Source: Solirubrobacter ginsenosidimutans (GTDB lineage: Bacteria; Actinomycetota; Thermoleophilia; Solirubrobacterales; Solirubrobacteraceae). Taken from it: a DNA stretch of 64,000 nucleotides. A model generated the notes under the pieces. It searched no databases. It saw nothing but the letters and a program-made list of their open reading frames with translations, and had not been told where the DNA came from. Position 1 is the stretch's first letter, and each line of letters starts with the position of its first letter. The stretch spans positions 1 to 64,000 of the forward strand of contig NZ_JAPDOD010000020.1 of the NCBI RefSeq assembly GCF_027587205.1. Direction: 5' to 3'. The position numbers and the translations under genes are program-made. Below, in pieces: positions 28,650-37,046 of the stretch.

Positions 28650-29408
28650 TCAGACCGGATTCAGCTGATCGAAGAAGACGTGTTCGACCGCAAATCGGTC
28701 CGCCAGTAGTTCTCCGAGAGCCCTGACCCCGAACGTCTCGGTGGCGTGGTGCCCGGCGGCGACGAAGTGGACGCGGTGTTCCGCTGCCTCGGCCGTGATG
28801 TGTTCCCGCGGCTCCCCGGTCAGGAACGCGTCCAGGCCGGCGGCGACGGCCTCGTTGAGCGTGTCAGCAGCGGACCCGGAGACGATGCCGATCGAGCCGA
28901 TCCGCTCCGGCCCGCGCCCGAGCAGCAGCGGCTCGCGCCCGGTGACCGCGTGCACGCGCTCGTGCAGCTCCGCAGCCGTCAGCGGCGTCGAGAACCGCCC
29001 CCGGCGGCCGATCGGCGTGCCCTTGTAAAGCCCGAACGGCTCGATGTCGGAGCACCCGAGCTCCCGCGCGAGGATCGCGTTGTTGCCGACCTCGGGGTGC
29101 GCGTCGAGCGGGAGGTGGTAGCCGGCGAGGTTGATGTCGTGCTTGAACAGCGGCCGCAGCCGTTCCGCGAGCAACGGCGTCAGGCCGGTCGGGTGGAAGT
29201 TCCAGAAGAGCCCGTGGTGGACGAGCACGAGCTGCGCGCCGAGCGCCACGGCGCGCTCGTGCAGCTCGAGCGTCGCGGACACGCCGGTGAGCACCCGCGT
29301 GACCTCGTGCGCGCCCGGCACCTGCAGCCCGTTTGGGCCGAGGTCTGCGAAAGCGGCCGGCTGCAGGAGCTCGTCGAGCGTCTGAATGATGTCGTCGATG
29401 TGTGCCAT
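28650..29408 (-). CDS. NIF3/YbgI family dinuclear-metal protein
   Basis: The 252-aa protein belongs to the family annotated as GTP cyclohydrolase I type 2 / NIF3-like; the physiological role is unsettled. LGPNGLQVPG, LVLVHHGLFWN (metal-binding His pair), GYHLPLDAHPEVGNNA and the C-terminal FVAAGHHATETFGVRAL carry the conserved His/Asp/Glu ligands. ATG 29408 gives MAHIDDIIQTLDELLQP, the standard start. It is divergent from the sigma factor gene across 112 bp. Confidence 0.85.
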   Translation of the reverse strand: MAHIDDIIQTLDELLQPAAFADLGPNGLQVPGAHEVTRVLTGVSATLELHERAVALGAQLVLVHHGLFWNFHPTGLTPLLAERLRPLFKHDINLAGYHLPLDAHPEVGNNAILARELGCSDIEPFGLYKGTPIGRRGRFSTPLTAAELHERVHAVTGREPLLLGRGPERIGSIGIVSGSAADTLNEAVAAGLDAFLTGEPREHITAEAAEHRVHFVAAGHHATETFGVRALGELLADRFAVEHVFFDQLNPV

Positions 29409-29520
29409 AGAAGTTTGAGCCCGGACAGTTTGGGCGATCAAGCCTTACGTCGTCTGCTCGCGGGCTATTCAGGGACCCGCGGGTGACTGTAAGCGCCTCA
29501 GCGGGAAGGGACCTTCACAA

Positions 29521-31215
29521 GTGGGTAGGGGAATGAGCGGCGCCACGCTGGTGCCGACACGAAACGCGGACGAGCCCGCGGACTCCGACCGGCGGCTGGT
29601 GGCCGCGGTCCGCCGTGGCGACGATCGCGCCTTCGAGCTCCTCTACGAGCGCTACCAGCGCCGCATCCACGCCTACGTCTACGGGATGGTCAAGGACCAC
29701 CAGCGCGCCGAGGACGTCACGCAGGAGGTCTTCGTCTCCGCCCTGCGCCGGATGCGCGAGACCGAGCAGCCGCTCGCCTTCAAGCCCTGGCTCTACCAGA
29801 TCGCCAAGAACGGCTGCATCGACGCGTTCCGGCGCTCCAAGCGCACCGAGGAGGTCTCCTACGACGCCGACGACGCCCTCGCACCCGCCGATCACTCGAA
29901 GCTCGTGGGTGCCGGCCCGTCGCCCGACGCGGCGGTCGCGGCCAAGGAAGACCTCGACAACCTCTGCGGGGCTTTCGGCGGCCTGAGCGAGACCCATCAC
30001 GAGATCCTCGTCCTGCGCGAGCTCGAAGGCCTCTCCTACCAGGAGATCGGCCGGCGGATGGGCATGAGCCGCCCGGCCGTGGAGTCCACGCTCTTCCGCG
30101 CCCGCCGGCGCCTGACCGAGGAATACGACGACATCGTCTCGGGCGCGCGCTGCATGCGCATCCAGGACATCATCGGCGTGGCGGCGCAGTCCTCGCTGGG
30201 CGCGCGCGACACCCGCCGCCTCGCACGGCACCTGGCGCACTGCCAGAACTGCCGCCGCGAGGCGCTGGCCGCCGGGCTGGACCGCGAGCTCTTCGCCCGC
30301 CGCAACGTCCGCGAGCGGGTCGCGTCGGGGCTCGCCGGGCTGTTCCCGTTCCCCGCGTTCGCGCGGTGGCGCCGTGGTGGCGGGACGGACGCGGCCACCG
30401 CCGCGGCACCCCAGCCGGGCCGCTGGAGCGCGCACCTCCCGCTGCTCTCCGATCACCTGTCGAGCGGCTGGGGCAAGGCCGCCGCGGGGGCCGCGATCCT
30501 GGTCGCCGGCGTGGGTGGCGCGGCCGGCGTGCAGCAGGTCACGACGACGCCCTCCACGCCCGCGCACCAGCGCCCCGCGCTCGTCACGCCCGCACGGTCC
30601 TCCGCGACGACGACGACGACGAAGACGACGCCGCCGGCGAACGGCACGCCCGCGACCCACGACGCGGGCAGCGGCGCGGCCGGGACCTCGGCGTCGAAGG
30701 CCAAGCACACTTCCGGCGCGCGCATCACGCCGGGCACCACTGGGGGGTCGAGCTCACCGGCCGCCGCCGACCGTGCCACGTCGGGCGGCGGCGGCTCGGT
30801 GCCGCCCTCGTCTGGCTCGAACCCGGACACGCCGAGCGCCGCCGCCGACAGCGCTGGGAAGAGCGGTGGCGGTGGCGGAAAGAGCGGCGGCGGTGGCTCG
30901 CCGTCGACCTCGACCCCGGACGTTCCCTCCACGCCCGCCGTGGACACACCCGCCGCGGGCGGCGCCGTTCCCCCGGTCACGACGGTCGTCCAGGACACCG
31001 TCGAGAAGACCACCGGCGCCGTCCAGAACGTGACGCAGCAGACCACCCAGGCGGTCGACGACACCGTGCACACGGTCACCGGCGACGGCCCGGTGTCCGA
31101 CACCGTCGATCACGTCACGGACACGGTCGACGACACCGTCAATCACGTGACCGGAACGCTCGACGACACCGTCGGAGGGCTCACCGGAGCCCTCGGCGGT
31201 GGTCACGGCGGCTGA
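29521..31215 (+). CDS. ECF sigma factor fused to zinc-finger, membrane helix and long extracytoplasmic tail
   Basis: This 564-aa protein joins four parts. Region 2 of an ECF sigma factor is at about residues 25-110 (AFELLYERYQRRIHAYVYGM, EDVTQEVFVSALRRM). Region 4 is at about 150-205 (ELEGLSYQEIGRRMGMSRPA). A ZAS-like H-x3-C-x2-C motif lies in ARHLAHCQNCRRE near residue 240. A single TM (AAAGAAILVAGVGGAAGV) lies near 325. Beyond it are ~220 residues of Thr/Ser/Gly/Pro-rich sequence with GGGGKSGGGGS and a C-terminal run of DTV-containing repeats. AAGGGA nine bases before GTG 29521 decides the start over ATG 29533. The layout suggests a membrane-held sigma factor released by proteolysis. Confidence 0.9.
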   Translation: MGRGMSGATLVPTRNADEPADSDRRLVAAVRRGDDRAFELLYERYQRRIHAYVYGMVKDHQRAEDVTQEVFVSALRRMRETEQPLAFKPWLYQIAKNGCIDAFRRSKRTEEVSYDADDALAPADHSKLVGAGPSPDAAVAAKEDLDNLCGAFGGLSETHHEILVLRELEGLSYQEIGRRMGMSRPAVESTLFRARRRLTEEYDDIVSGARCMRIQDIIGVAAQSSLGARDTRRLARHLAHCQNCRREALAAGLDRELFARRNVRERVASGLAGLFPFPAFARWRRGGGTDAATAAAPQPGRWSAHLPLLSDHLSSGWGKAAAGAAILVAGVGGAAGVQQVTTTPSTPAHQRPALVTPARSSATTTTTKTTPPANGTPATHDAGSGAAGTSASKAKHTSGARITPGTTGGSSSPAAADRATSGGGGSVPPSSGSNPDTPSAAADSAGKSGGGGGKSGGGGSPSTSTPDVPSTPAVDTPAAGGAVPPVTTVVQDTVEKTTGAVQNVTQQTTQAVDDTVHTVTGDGPVSDTVDHVTDTVDDTVNHVTGTLDDTVGGLTGALGGGHGG

Positions 31216-31221
31216 CGCGGC

Positions 31222-31227
31222 TACACT
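31222..31227 (+). promoter_or_regulatory. Candidate -10 of tRNA-Pro
   Basis: TACACT ends 10 bp before the mature 5' end of the tRNA and starts 7 bp after the sigma gene stop. This fits a dedicated promoter with a very short leader. No good -35 is visible at 17 bp. Confidence 0.4.
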
Positions 31228-31237
31228 CTCCGGGCCC

Positions 31238-31311
31238 CGGGGCGTGGCGCAGCCTGGTAGCGCGCACCGTTCGGGTCGGTGAGGTCCCCGGTTCGAATCC
31301 GGGCGCCCCGA
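31238..31311 (+). tRNA. tRNA-Pro (anticodon CGG)
   Basis: The 74-nt sequence folds as a cloverleaf: acceptor CGGGGCG/CGCCCCG with discriminator A; D arm GCGC...GCGC; anticodon stem CACCG/CGGTG with loop TTCGGGT (anticodon CGG, reading CCG); T arm CCCGG-TTCGAAT-CCGGG. The 3' CCA is not encoded. It lies between the sigma gene and a strong terminator. Confidence 0.96.
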
Positions 31312-31327
31312 TGGAACAAAGAGATAC

Positions 31328-31373
31328 CGGCCCACTTCGGCTCGTCGCACGATTCGTGCGGCGGGCCGTTTTT
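31328..31373 (+). terminator. Rho-independent terminator after tRNA-Pro
   Basis: The outer stem CGGCCC (31328-31333) / GGGCCG (31363-31368) encloses an inner stem GTCGCAC / GTGCGGC around GATTC, and TTTTTCTT follows at 31369. This is the clearest intrinsic terminator in the window. The stop codon of the convergent universal stress gene lies at its end, so it may serve both strands. Confidence 0.85.
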
Positions 31374-31374
31374 C

Positions 31375-31881
31375 TTAGCTGGTGATGGGGAAGATCGGCA
31401 GCGAGCTGTCGACCGGCGCGACGGCGGGCGCGGTCACCTGCTGCTCCTGCGCCGCGCGGATCAGCAGCACGGGGATCGGGCTCGCCTGCATGACCTTCTG
31501 CGACACGCAGCCCAGCAGCGAGGTGTGCAGCCGGCCGTGGCCGTGTGAGCCCATCACGATCAGGTCGAACGCGCCGGAGCGCGCCCGCTCGACCAGCGCC
31601 CGCGCCGGCGGGCCCTCGACGAGCAGCGTCGTGACGCTGACGTCGTCGGGGAGCGTCCCGGCGGCGACGCGCAGCATCTCGGCGTAGTGCTTGATGACCT
31701 CGCTGCGCGGCGGGGCGGCGCCCGAGGCGAGCAGCGCCGTCGCGGGGACCTGCGGGACCGCGGTCACCAGCGTCAGCCGCGCGCGCTGATCTCGCGCCAG
31801 CTCCGAGGCGTGCGTCAGCGCGGCTTCGGCATCGGGCGAGCCATCGACCGCAACCAGGATGTTCCGGTACACGCTGCTCAT
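31375..31881 (-). CDS. Universal stress protein, UspA family
   Basis: This 168-aa single-domain Usp is of the ATP-binding type. The N-terminal strand NILVAVDGSPDAEAALTHA holds the conserved Asp. The nucleotide loop is G-x2-G-x9-G-S/T-like: MGSHGHGRLHTSLLGCVSQK, then ASPIPVLLI. The C-terminal 25 residues are an extra Gln/Val/Pro-rich tail. It is divergent from the MFS transporter, sharing a 56-bp control region. Confidence 0.92.
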   Translation of the reverse strand: MSSVYRNILVAVDGSPDAEAALTHASELARDQRARLTLVTAVPQVPATALLASGAAPPRSEVIKHYAEMLRVAAGTLPDDVSVTTLLVEGPPARALVERARSGAFDLIVMGSHGHGRLHTSLLGCVSQKVMQASPIPVLLIRAAQEQQVTAPAVAPVDSSLPIFPITS

Positions 31882-31899
31882 GGGCCTCTCCTGTGCCCG

Positions 31900-31939
31900 A
31901 TGATACGAAGAATTCCGACTTCCGTGTCGGTTGTATCAT
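31900..31939. promoter_or_regulatory. Symmetric divergent promoter region (usp / MFS)
   Basis: ATGATAC (31900-31906) and GTATCAT (31933-31939) are exact inverted arms 26 bp apart. Each contains a TATCAT -10 hexamer pointing outward, one toward usp and one toward the MFS gene. For the MFS gene this would put the transcription start close to ATG 31947, inside the frame annotated from 31938. The spacing leaves room for a regulator, the adjacent Lrp protein being a candidate, to control both directions. Confidence 0.45.
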
Positions 31940-33215
31940 GAAACCGATGCGGTCGAGGAGGGTCCACTACGGCTGGGTGGTGGCCGGGGCCGGGTTCACG
32001 GCGCTGCTCGCGTCCGCGGCGTTCCGGGCCGTTCCGGGCGTGCTGATGGTGCCGTTGCAGGACGAGTTCGGGTGGAGCCGGGCGACGATCTCCGCCGCGG
32101 TCGCGATCAACCTGGTCGTGTTCGGGCTCTCGGGGCCGTTCTCGGCGGCCCTGGTCGAACGGGTCGGTCTGCGGCGCGTGGTCACGGTGGCGTTGGCGCT
32201 GATCGCGGCGTCGGCGGGCCTCACCGTGTTCGTCACCCATCCGTGGCAGCTCTACCTCCTCTGGGGCGTCGTGACCGGCGCGGCGACCGGTGCCGTGGCC
32301 CCGGTGCTGGCGGCGATGATCGCCACGCGCTGGTTCCACGCGCGCCGCGGCCTGGTCGTCGGCCTGCTCACGGCGGCGAATTCGACCGGCCAGCTGATCT
32401 TCCTGCCGCTGATGTCGCACATCGAGATGGAGGGCTGGAAGTGGGTGATGATCGTGCCGGGCGGCGCGGCGCTGCTCGCGCTCCCGGTCGCCGGGCTGCT
32501 GCTGCGCGATCGCCCGTCGGACCTCGGGCTCCCGCCCTACGGCAGCGACGTGATCGAGCCCGCGCGCCCCGGGGCGAACGCGGGCAACGCCGTCGCGATC
32601 CTGCGCGAGGCGATGCGCACCGGCACGTTCTGGGCGCTGGCGGCGTCGTTCTTCGTGTGCGGGGCGACGACCGTGGGCCTGATCGCCGTGCACTTCATCC
32701 CCGCCGCGCACGATCACGGCATGCCGGCCACGACCGCCGCGTCGATGCTCGCCGCGATGGGCATCCTCGACATCGCCGGCACGACCGCGTCCGGCTGGCT
32801 GACCGACCGGACCGACCCGCGGCGGCTGCTGTTCTGGTACTACGCGCTGCGCGGCCTCTCGCTCGTCCTGCTCTCCAACGCGCTGGCCACCCAGAGTTAC
32901 ACGCTGGTCCTGTTCGTCGCGTTCTACGGGCTGGACTGGATCGCCACCGTCCCGCCCACGGTCGCCATCACGGCGCGCAGGTTCGGGCCGGAGAAGTCGA
33001 GCGTCGTGTTCGGGTGGGTGTTCACGTTCCACCAACTCGGCGGCGCGGCGGCGGCCTACGGCGCCGGCCTCGTGCGCGGCTGGCAGGGCGACTACCTGCC
33101 GGTCTTCATCGCCAGCGGGGTCCTCTGCGCGATCGCGGCGGTGATCGTGCTGCGGATCCCCCCGATGCGCCCCACCCCGGCGCCTCTCCCCGCGACCGCA
33201 CCGGCCACTCCCTAA
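31938..33215 (+). CDS. MFS transporter, OFA/monocarboxylate-like
   Basis: A 12-TM secondary transporter of about 425 aa begins RRVHYGWVVAGAGFTALLAS, the HYGWxV start typical of the oxalate/formate and monocarboxylate branch. The loop 2-3 region is VERVGLRRVVTVAL; WFHARRGLVVGLLTAANSTG and the second-half WLTDRTDPRRLLFWYY are also visible. Substrate is not determinable; small carboxylates are likely for this branch. The start is ATG 31938 or 31947 (the latter if leaderless); an upstream ATG frame exists but enters the control region. The Lrp-type regulator follows 11 bp later. Confidence 0.9.
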   Translation: MKPMRSRRVHYGWVVAGAGFTALLASAAFRAVPGVLMVPLQDEFGWSRATISAAVAINLVVFGLSGPFSAALVERVGLRRVVTVALALIAASAGLTVFVTHPWQLYLLWGVVTGAATGAVAPVLAAMIATRWFHARRGLVVGLLTAANSTGQLIFLPLMSHIEMEGWKWVMIVPGGAALLALPVAGLLLRDRPSDLGLPPYGSDVIEPARPGANAGNAVAILREAMRTGTFWALAASFFVCGATTVGLIAVHFIPAAHDHGMPATTAASMLAAMGILDIAGTTASGWLTDRTDPRRLLFWYYALRGLSLVLLSNALATQSYTLVLFVAFYGLDWIATVPPTVAITARRFGPEKSSVVFGWVFTFHQLGGAAAAYGAGLVRGWQGDYLPVFIASGVLCAIAAVIVLRIPPMRPTPAPLPATAPATP

Positions 33216-33226
33216 GCTTCCGGACC

Positions 33227-33706
33227 GTGTCGTCCGAGGACATCGACGGGCTCGACGCGCGCCTGCTGCTGATGCTGCGCGCGCACCCACGTGTGGGCGT
33301 GGTGGAGATCGCCCGCCGGCTCGGCGTCGCGCGCGGAACCGTGCAGTCGCGGATGGACAAGCTCTCCCAGCGCGGCGTGATCACCGACTTCGGGCCGGCC
33401 ATCGAGCCGTCCGAGATGGGCTACCCGGTGCTCGCCTTCATCTCGCTCGAGATCGTCCAGGGGCGCCTCGAGGAGGCCGTCGCGGGGCTGGAGCGGGTCC
33501 CGGAGGTGCTCGAGGTCCACGGGGTGACCGGTGACCGCGACCTGCTGTGCCGCGTCGTGGCGCGCGACAACACCCACCTGCAGGACGTCATCAACGCGAT
33601 GCTGCACACCGGCGCGGTCCAGCGCTCGACGAGCGCGATCTCGATGACGCGCCAGATCCCTTACAGGATCGAGCCGCTGATCTCGGCGGCGGGCACCGAC
33701 CGGTAG
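33227..33706 (+). CDS. Lrp/AsnC family transcriptional regulator
   Basis: The protein (159 aa) has an N-terminal winged HTH (IDGLDARLLLMLRAHPRVGV, then ARRLGVARGTVQSRMDKLSQ) and a C-terminal RAM ligand-binding/oligomerisation domain (VLEVHGVTGDRDLLCRVVAR). GTG 33227 gives the usual short leader. It is 11 bp downstream of the MFS gene, so the effector may be the transported compound. The last 46 bp are antisense to the kinase gene. Confidence 0.92.
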   Translation: MSSEDIDGLDARLLLMLRAHPRVGVVEIARRLGVARGTVQSRMDKLSQRGVITDFGPAIEPSEMGYPVLAFISLEIVQGRLEEAVAGLERVPEVLEVHGVTGDRDLLCRVVARDNTHLQDVINAMLHTGAVQRSTSAISMTRQIPYRIEPLISAAGTDR

Positions 33707-35244
33707 GTGAGGACCACCATCGGCTCGGCGTCGGTGATGTGCCAGCCGGGCTCGCCGAGCAGCGCCGCGATCTCGTCCCGGCACTCCTCGTAGGCGCGGG
33801 TGCGGGCGGCGTGCCAGTCGGCCTCGCCGGGTTCGGGATCGACCATGAACGGCTCGATCTCGCCGAACGGGAGGACCGCCACGCGGACGACTTCCACGAC
33901 GCCGTGCCGGCGCCCGGTGTGGTCGAAGACCGGAAGGCGCTGGCCGATCCGCGGCGGGCCGCCTTCCAGCTCCCACTCGCGCGCCAGCGAGACGCCCGTG
34001 GTGCGGGTGCCGGCGAGCAGTTGCTCGATCTTGCGCAGCCCGGTGCCGCCGTCGGTGTCGTGGCCGAACTCGAGGAACGGGTCCGTCGCGGTGCGCCAGG
34101 CGGCCAGCGGGATCGTGGCCTGCAGCGTGGTTCCGACTCGTTGCGGGCTGGTGACGTCGAGCCGGCCGCCCAGGGCCTCGACGCGCGCCTGCAGACCCTG
34201 GAGCCCGGTGCCGCGGGTGGGGCAGGCGCCGCCGGTGCCGTCGTCGCTGACGGTCGCGACGAGCGTGCGGCCGTGGAGGGCGACGTCGACCTCGAGGCGG
34301 GTGGCCTCGGCGTGCTTGAGGGCGTTCGAGAGCGCCTCGGAGACGAGGAACCAGATCGTCGCCTCGACCACCTCGGGGAGGCGGCGTTCGGGGAGGCCGA
34401 GGACGTCGATCGCGAGCGGCGACTGGGCGGAGAGCGCCGCGAGGGCGTTGGGGAGGCCGCGCTCGAGCCCGACCGGGTGCAGCCCGCGGGCCAGCTCGCG
34501 CAGCTCGCGCCCGGCCAGCGAGGCCTGCTCGCGGGCGGCGGCGATGCGGGTGTGGGCGCCCTCGGGGTTCTGCTGCAGCTCGCGTAGCGCGAGGTCGATC
34601 GCCTGCCCGAGCACGACGAGCCGCTGCTGCGCGCCGTCGTGCAGGTCGCGGCCGATACGGCGGCGCTCCTCGTCGGCGGCGTGGACGGCCCGCGCGCGGC
34701 TGGCCACGACCTCGTCGGCGCGGGCGCGCAGGGCCCGCTCGTGGCGGCGGCGGTCCAGCTCCGCTCCGGCGCGGGCGGCGAAGACCTGCAGCGCGTGCAG
34801 CTCGGTCGGCGTGGGGTCGACCGGGCGGGTCGAGATGACGCCGATGTGGCCGATCGCGCGGGTGTCGGCGCCGAGCAGGGGGATCGCGAGGTAGCCGTCG
34901 AGGGCGTGGCCGGCGAGGAACTCGTCCTGGGGGTAGAGCCGTTGGGCGCCGGTCGATACGACCAGCAGCTCGCAGCTGTAGGCGTCCTCGCAGGGGGTGC
35001 CTTCGAGGGCGAACTCGAAGCCCTCGGGCAGCTCCATCCCGGGCGCGTGGGCGGAGGCGATCGTGCGCGCGTAGCCGGGACGGTGCTCGATCAGCTCGGC
35101 GATGAAGGCGACTTCGGCGTCAAGTGCCGCGGCGAGCTCCTGCACGAGCCGGCGCAGGAACGCGGCGCCGACGACGCCGGCGGTTCCGGCGGCGAGCCGG
35201 CCGAGGAGGTCGCGCTCGCGGATCTCAGCTGGGGAGGCGGCCAT
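33661..35244 (-). CDS. GAF-histidine kinase (NarL type) fused to a C-terminal ASCH domain
   Basis: This soluble 527-aa protein carries a GAF domain (about residues 20-165), a HisKA_3 dimerisation segment with phospho-acceptor His202 in EERRRIGRDLHDGAQQR, a HATPase (290-381: N box FLVSEALSNALKHAEA, G boxes SDDGTGG and GTGLQGLQARV) and then an ASCH domain (about 390-520: DPFLEFGHDTDGGTGLRKIE, RIGQRLPVFDHTGRRHGVVE, EPGEADWHAARTRAYEE). No start codon lies between the ATPase and ASCH parts, so this is a true fusion. There is no TM and no adjacent response regulator. ASCH is a beta-barrel of the PUA superfamily linked to RNA or nucleic-acid ligands. ATG 35244 follows the family; the upstream open frame looks non-coding. 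Confidence 0.88.
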   Translation of the reverse strand: MAASPAEIRERDLLGRLAAGTAGVVGAAFLRRLVQELAAALDAEVAFIAELIEHRPGYARTIASAHAPGMELPEGFEFALEGTPCEDAYSCELLVVSTGAQRLYPQDEFLAGHALDGYLAIPLLGADTRAIGHIGVISTRPVDPTPTELHALQVFAARAGAELDRRRHERALRARADEVVASRARAVHAADEERRRIGRDLHDGAQQRLVVLGQAIDLALRELQQNPEGAHTRIAAAREQASLAGRELRELARGLHPVGLERGLPNALAALSAQSPLAIDVLGLPERRLPEVVEATIWFLVSEALSNALKHAEATRLEVDVALHGRTLVATVSDDGTGGACPTRGTGLQGLQARVEALGGRLDVTSPQRVGTTLQATIPLAAWRTATDPFLEFGHDTDGGTGLRKIEQLLAGTRTTGVSLAREWELEGGPPRIGQRLPVFDHTGRRHGVVEVVRVAVLPFGEIEPFMVDPEPGEADWHAARTRAYEECRDEIAALLGEPGWHITDAEPMVVLTYRSVPAAEISGSIL

Positions 35245-35326
35245 AGGGCGAAGCGCAAGGCTAACCGGGGCGCTGGGGCGCCGACAGTGGAGCTGACTGC
35301 TGCGGTGAGTACGGTTACCTCCCCTC

Positions 35327-35848
35327 ATGGAACGCCTCACGCCGCCGTTCGTCCGCAGCCACGATCACGCTCTCGGTTCGGCCGGGCCGGTCCTGGTCGT
35401 CTTCGGGGACTACGAGGACCCGGAGACCGCCGCGTGCGACCGCGCGGTGATGGAGCTGCGCTCGCGCTGGGACGGGTTCGTGTATGCGTGGCGGCACCTG
35501 CCGATCGGCGAGCTGCACCCGGCCGCCAACGGTGCCGCGCTGGCCGCCGAGGGCGCGGCCGAGCAGGACGCGTTCTGGGCCTATCACCACGTGCTGCTCG
35601 CGCGTCAGGATGCGCTGTCCGTGCCCGACCTTCTCAACTATGCGGGGCAGATCGGGCTCGAGGTGGCGCAGTTGATGGACGACATGCTCGAAGGGCGCCA
35701 TACCGAGCGGGTGCTCGACGACGTGCGCTCGGCGGTCTCCTCGGGCGTGCTGGCGACGCCCGGGCTGTTCGTGGAGGGCGTGCGGTGGGAGGGCGGCTGG
35801 GAGCCGGACGCGCTGGAGGGCGCGCTGCGTGCAGCCCTGGCCGGGTGA
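35327..35848 (+). CDS. DsbA/thioredoxin-fold protein lacking the CxxC motif
   Basis: The 173-aa protein matches the DsbA-like fold seen at the end of some NhaA antiporters and in FrnE/DsbA relatives: LVVFGDYEDPETAACDRAVM, then WRHLPIGELHPAANGAALAA, FWAYHHVLLARQDALS and a cis-Pro region TPGLFVEGVRWEG. The normal active site (CPYC) is replaced by EDPETAAC, leaving one Cys, so thiol-disulfide exchange is unlikely. No signal peptide is seen. The stop lies 20 bp inside the next gene. Confidence 0.8.
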   Translation: MERLTPPFVRSHDHALGSAGPVLVVFGDYEDPETAACDRAVMELRSRWDGFVYAWRHLPIGELHPAANGAALAAEGAAEQDAFWAYHHVLLARQDALSVPDLLNYAGQIGLEVAQLMDDMLEGRHTERVLDDVRSAVSSGVLATPGLFVEGVRWEGGWEPDALEGALRAALAG

Positions 35849-37046
35849 GGTCCTCGACGAGCGCTCGGGGGAGATCGCCGTCGGGTTCGCCGCGCTGCTG
35901 ACGCGCCAGGCGGCGTGGCGGCACCGGCGGGTGGAGACGATCTCAGTGCTCTCGCACGAGCGGGTGCGGCGGCACGTGTCGGTGGACTTCACGGTGCCGG
36001 CGGCGCATCGCGACGAGCTCGCGCTGTCCGAAGGCGAGTGGGTCGTGCCGCTCGCTTATCTGGCGAAGCGCCTGCTGGTCAACTTCGACCTGTTCATGGA
36101 GGACGAGGCCGCGGTGCCGCTGCTGCGCTCCGACGAGGCGCAGCTGATCTCCCGCGAGCTGCTGTACGTGATGCTCGACCTCGACACGGAGGAAGCGGTC
36201 GAGGCCGACGTGGGCCCGTTGATCGAGTGGATCCTCGCGGCGGGGCCGGGGGAGGAGGACGCCGTCGACGCGGCGGTGGGCGAGTTGGAGGACACGCTCG
36301 GCTCGCTGCCGGGGTTCGTCGCTTTGGCGGAGCAGCTGACCCGTGGGTTTCTGCTGTGCGCGGTGGTGGGTGACGTGTCGCGGCGGCGGGTGATCAAGTT
36401 CGCCTACGACCAGCCGCTGGCGCGGCCGGCGCGCTCGGTGCACTTCTACGACACGCCCGGGTGCACGGAGGCGGCCTCGTATCACGCCGAGGTCGACGTG
36501 CCGGACGAGATGCGGGCGCGGACGACGAACATGATCGACAACCTGACCGGCGAGGTGCTCGCGAGCGGGCCGCGGGACGCGGACCGGCCCGCGATCCATT
36601 ACGTCGCGGCGGCCGAGGCGCGGGTGCTACCGGGGCTGATCGTCCGTTACGGGACCGAGCGGGGACGGTTCCTCGTTCCCGCCATGCTCGTGGCGTGGGT
36701 GATCGCTTTGGGCCTGACCCTGCCGTGGCTGTTCGCGGACCTGCCGTCGCTGGCGGGCTCGCCCAGCCCCGCGATCGCGATCCTGCTGTCCTCGTCGGCG
36801 ATCTTCTCCGGGCTGGTGCTGCGCAGCGGCGAGCATCCGCTCGTGCGGCTCATGCTCGCGCCGTACCGGCTCTGCCTCGTGGCGGCGACGGTGGCGGTCG
36901 TCGTCGCGGGTGGCACGCTCGCGTTCCACGCGTCGGACGGGACGCTTCGGTGGGTATGGGGTCTCGGCGCCCTTGTGGCCGTCCTCTCGGCCAGTATCCT
37001 GAGTGTTGAAGCCGCGCGGGCTCCCGCGGCGGCCAGGGATCGTTAG
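35829..37046 (+). CDS. Membrane protein with large cytoplasmic N-terminal domain, unknown function
   Basis: I do not recognise the family. The 405-residue product has ~275 soluble residues (RRHVSVDFTVPAAHRDELAL; DEAQLISRELLYVMLDLDTE; DVSRRRVIKFAYDQPLARPA), then four TMs: FLVPAMLVAWVIALGLTL, AIAILLSSSAIFSGLVL, LCLVAATVAVVVAGGTLAF and WVWGLGALVAVLSASIL. GTG 35829 overlaps the DsbA-like gene by 20 bp. A 63-codon gene begins directly after its stop, so a three-gene operon is likely. Confidence 0.75.
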   Translation: MQPWPGEVLDERSGEIAVGFAALLTRQAAWRHRRVETISVLSHERVRRHVSVDFTVPAAHRDELALSEGEWVVPLAYLAKRLLVNFDLFMEDEAAVPLLRSDEAQLISRELLYVMLDLDTEEAVEADVGPLIEWILAAGPGEEDAVDAAVGELEDTLGSLPGFVALAEQLTRGFLLCAVVGDVSRRRVIKFAYDQPLARPARSVHFYDTPGCTEAASYHAEVDVPDEMRARTTNMIDNLTGEVLASGPRDADRPAIHYVAAAEARVLPGLIVRYGTERGRFLVPAMLVAWVIALGLTLPWLFADLPSLAGSPSPAIAILLSSSAIFSGLVLRSGEHPLVRLMLAPYRLCLVAATVAVVVAGGTLAFHASDGTLRWVWGLGALVAVLSASILSVEAARAPAAARDR

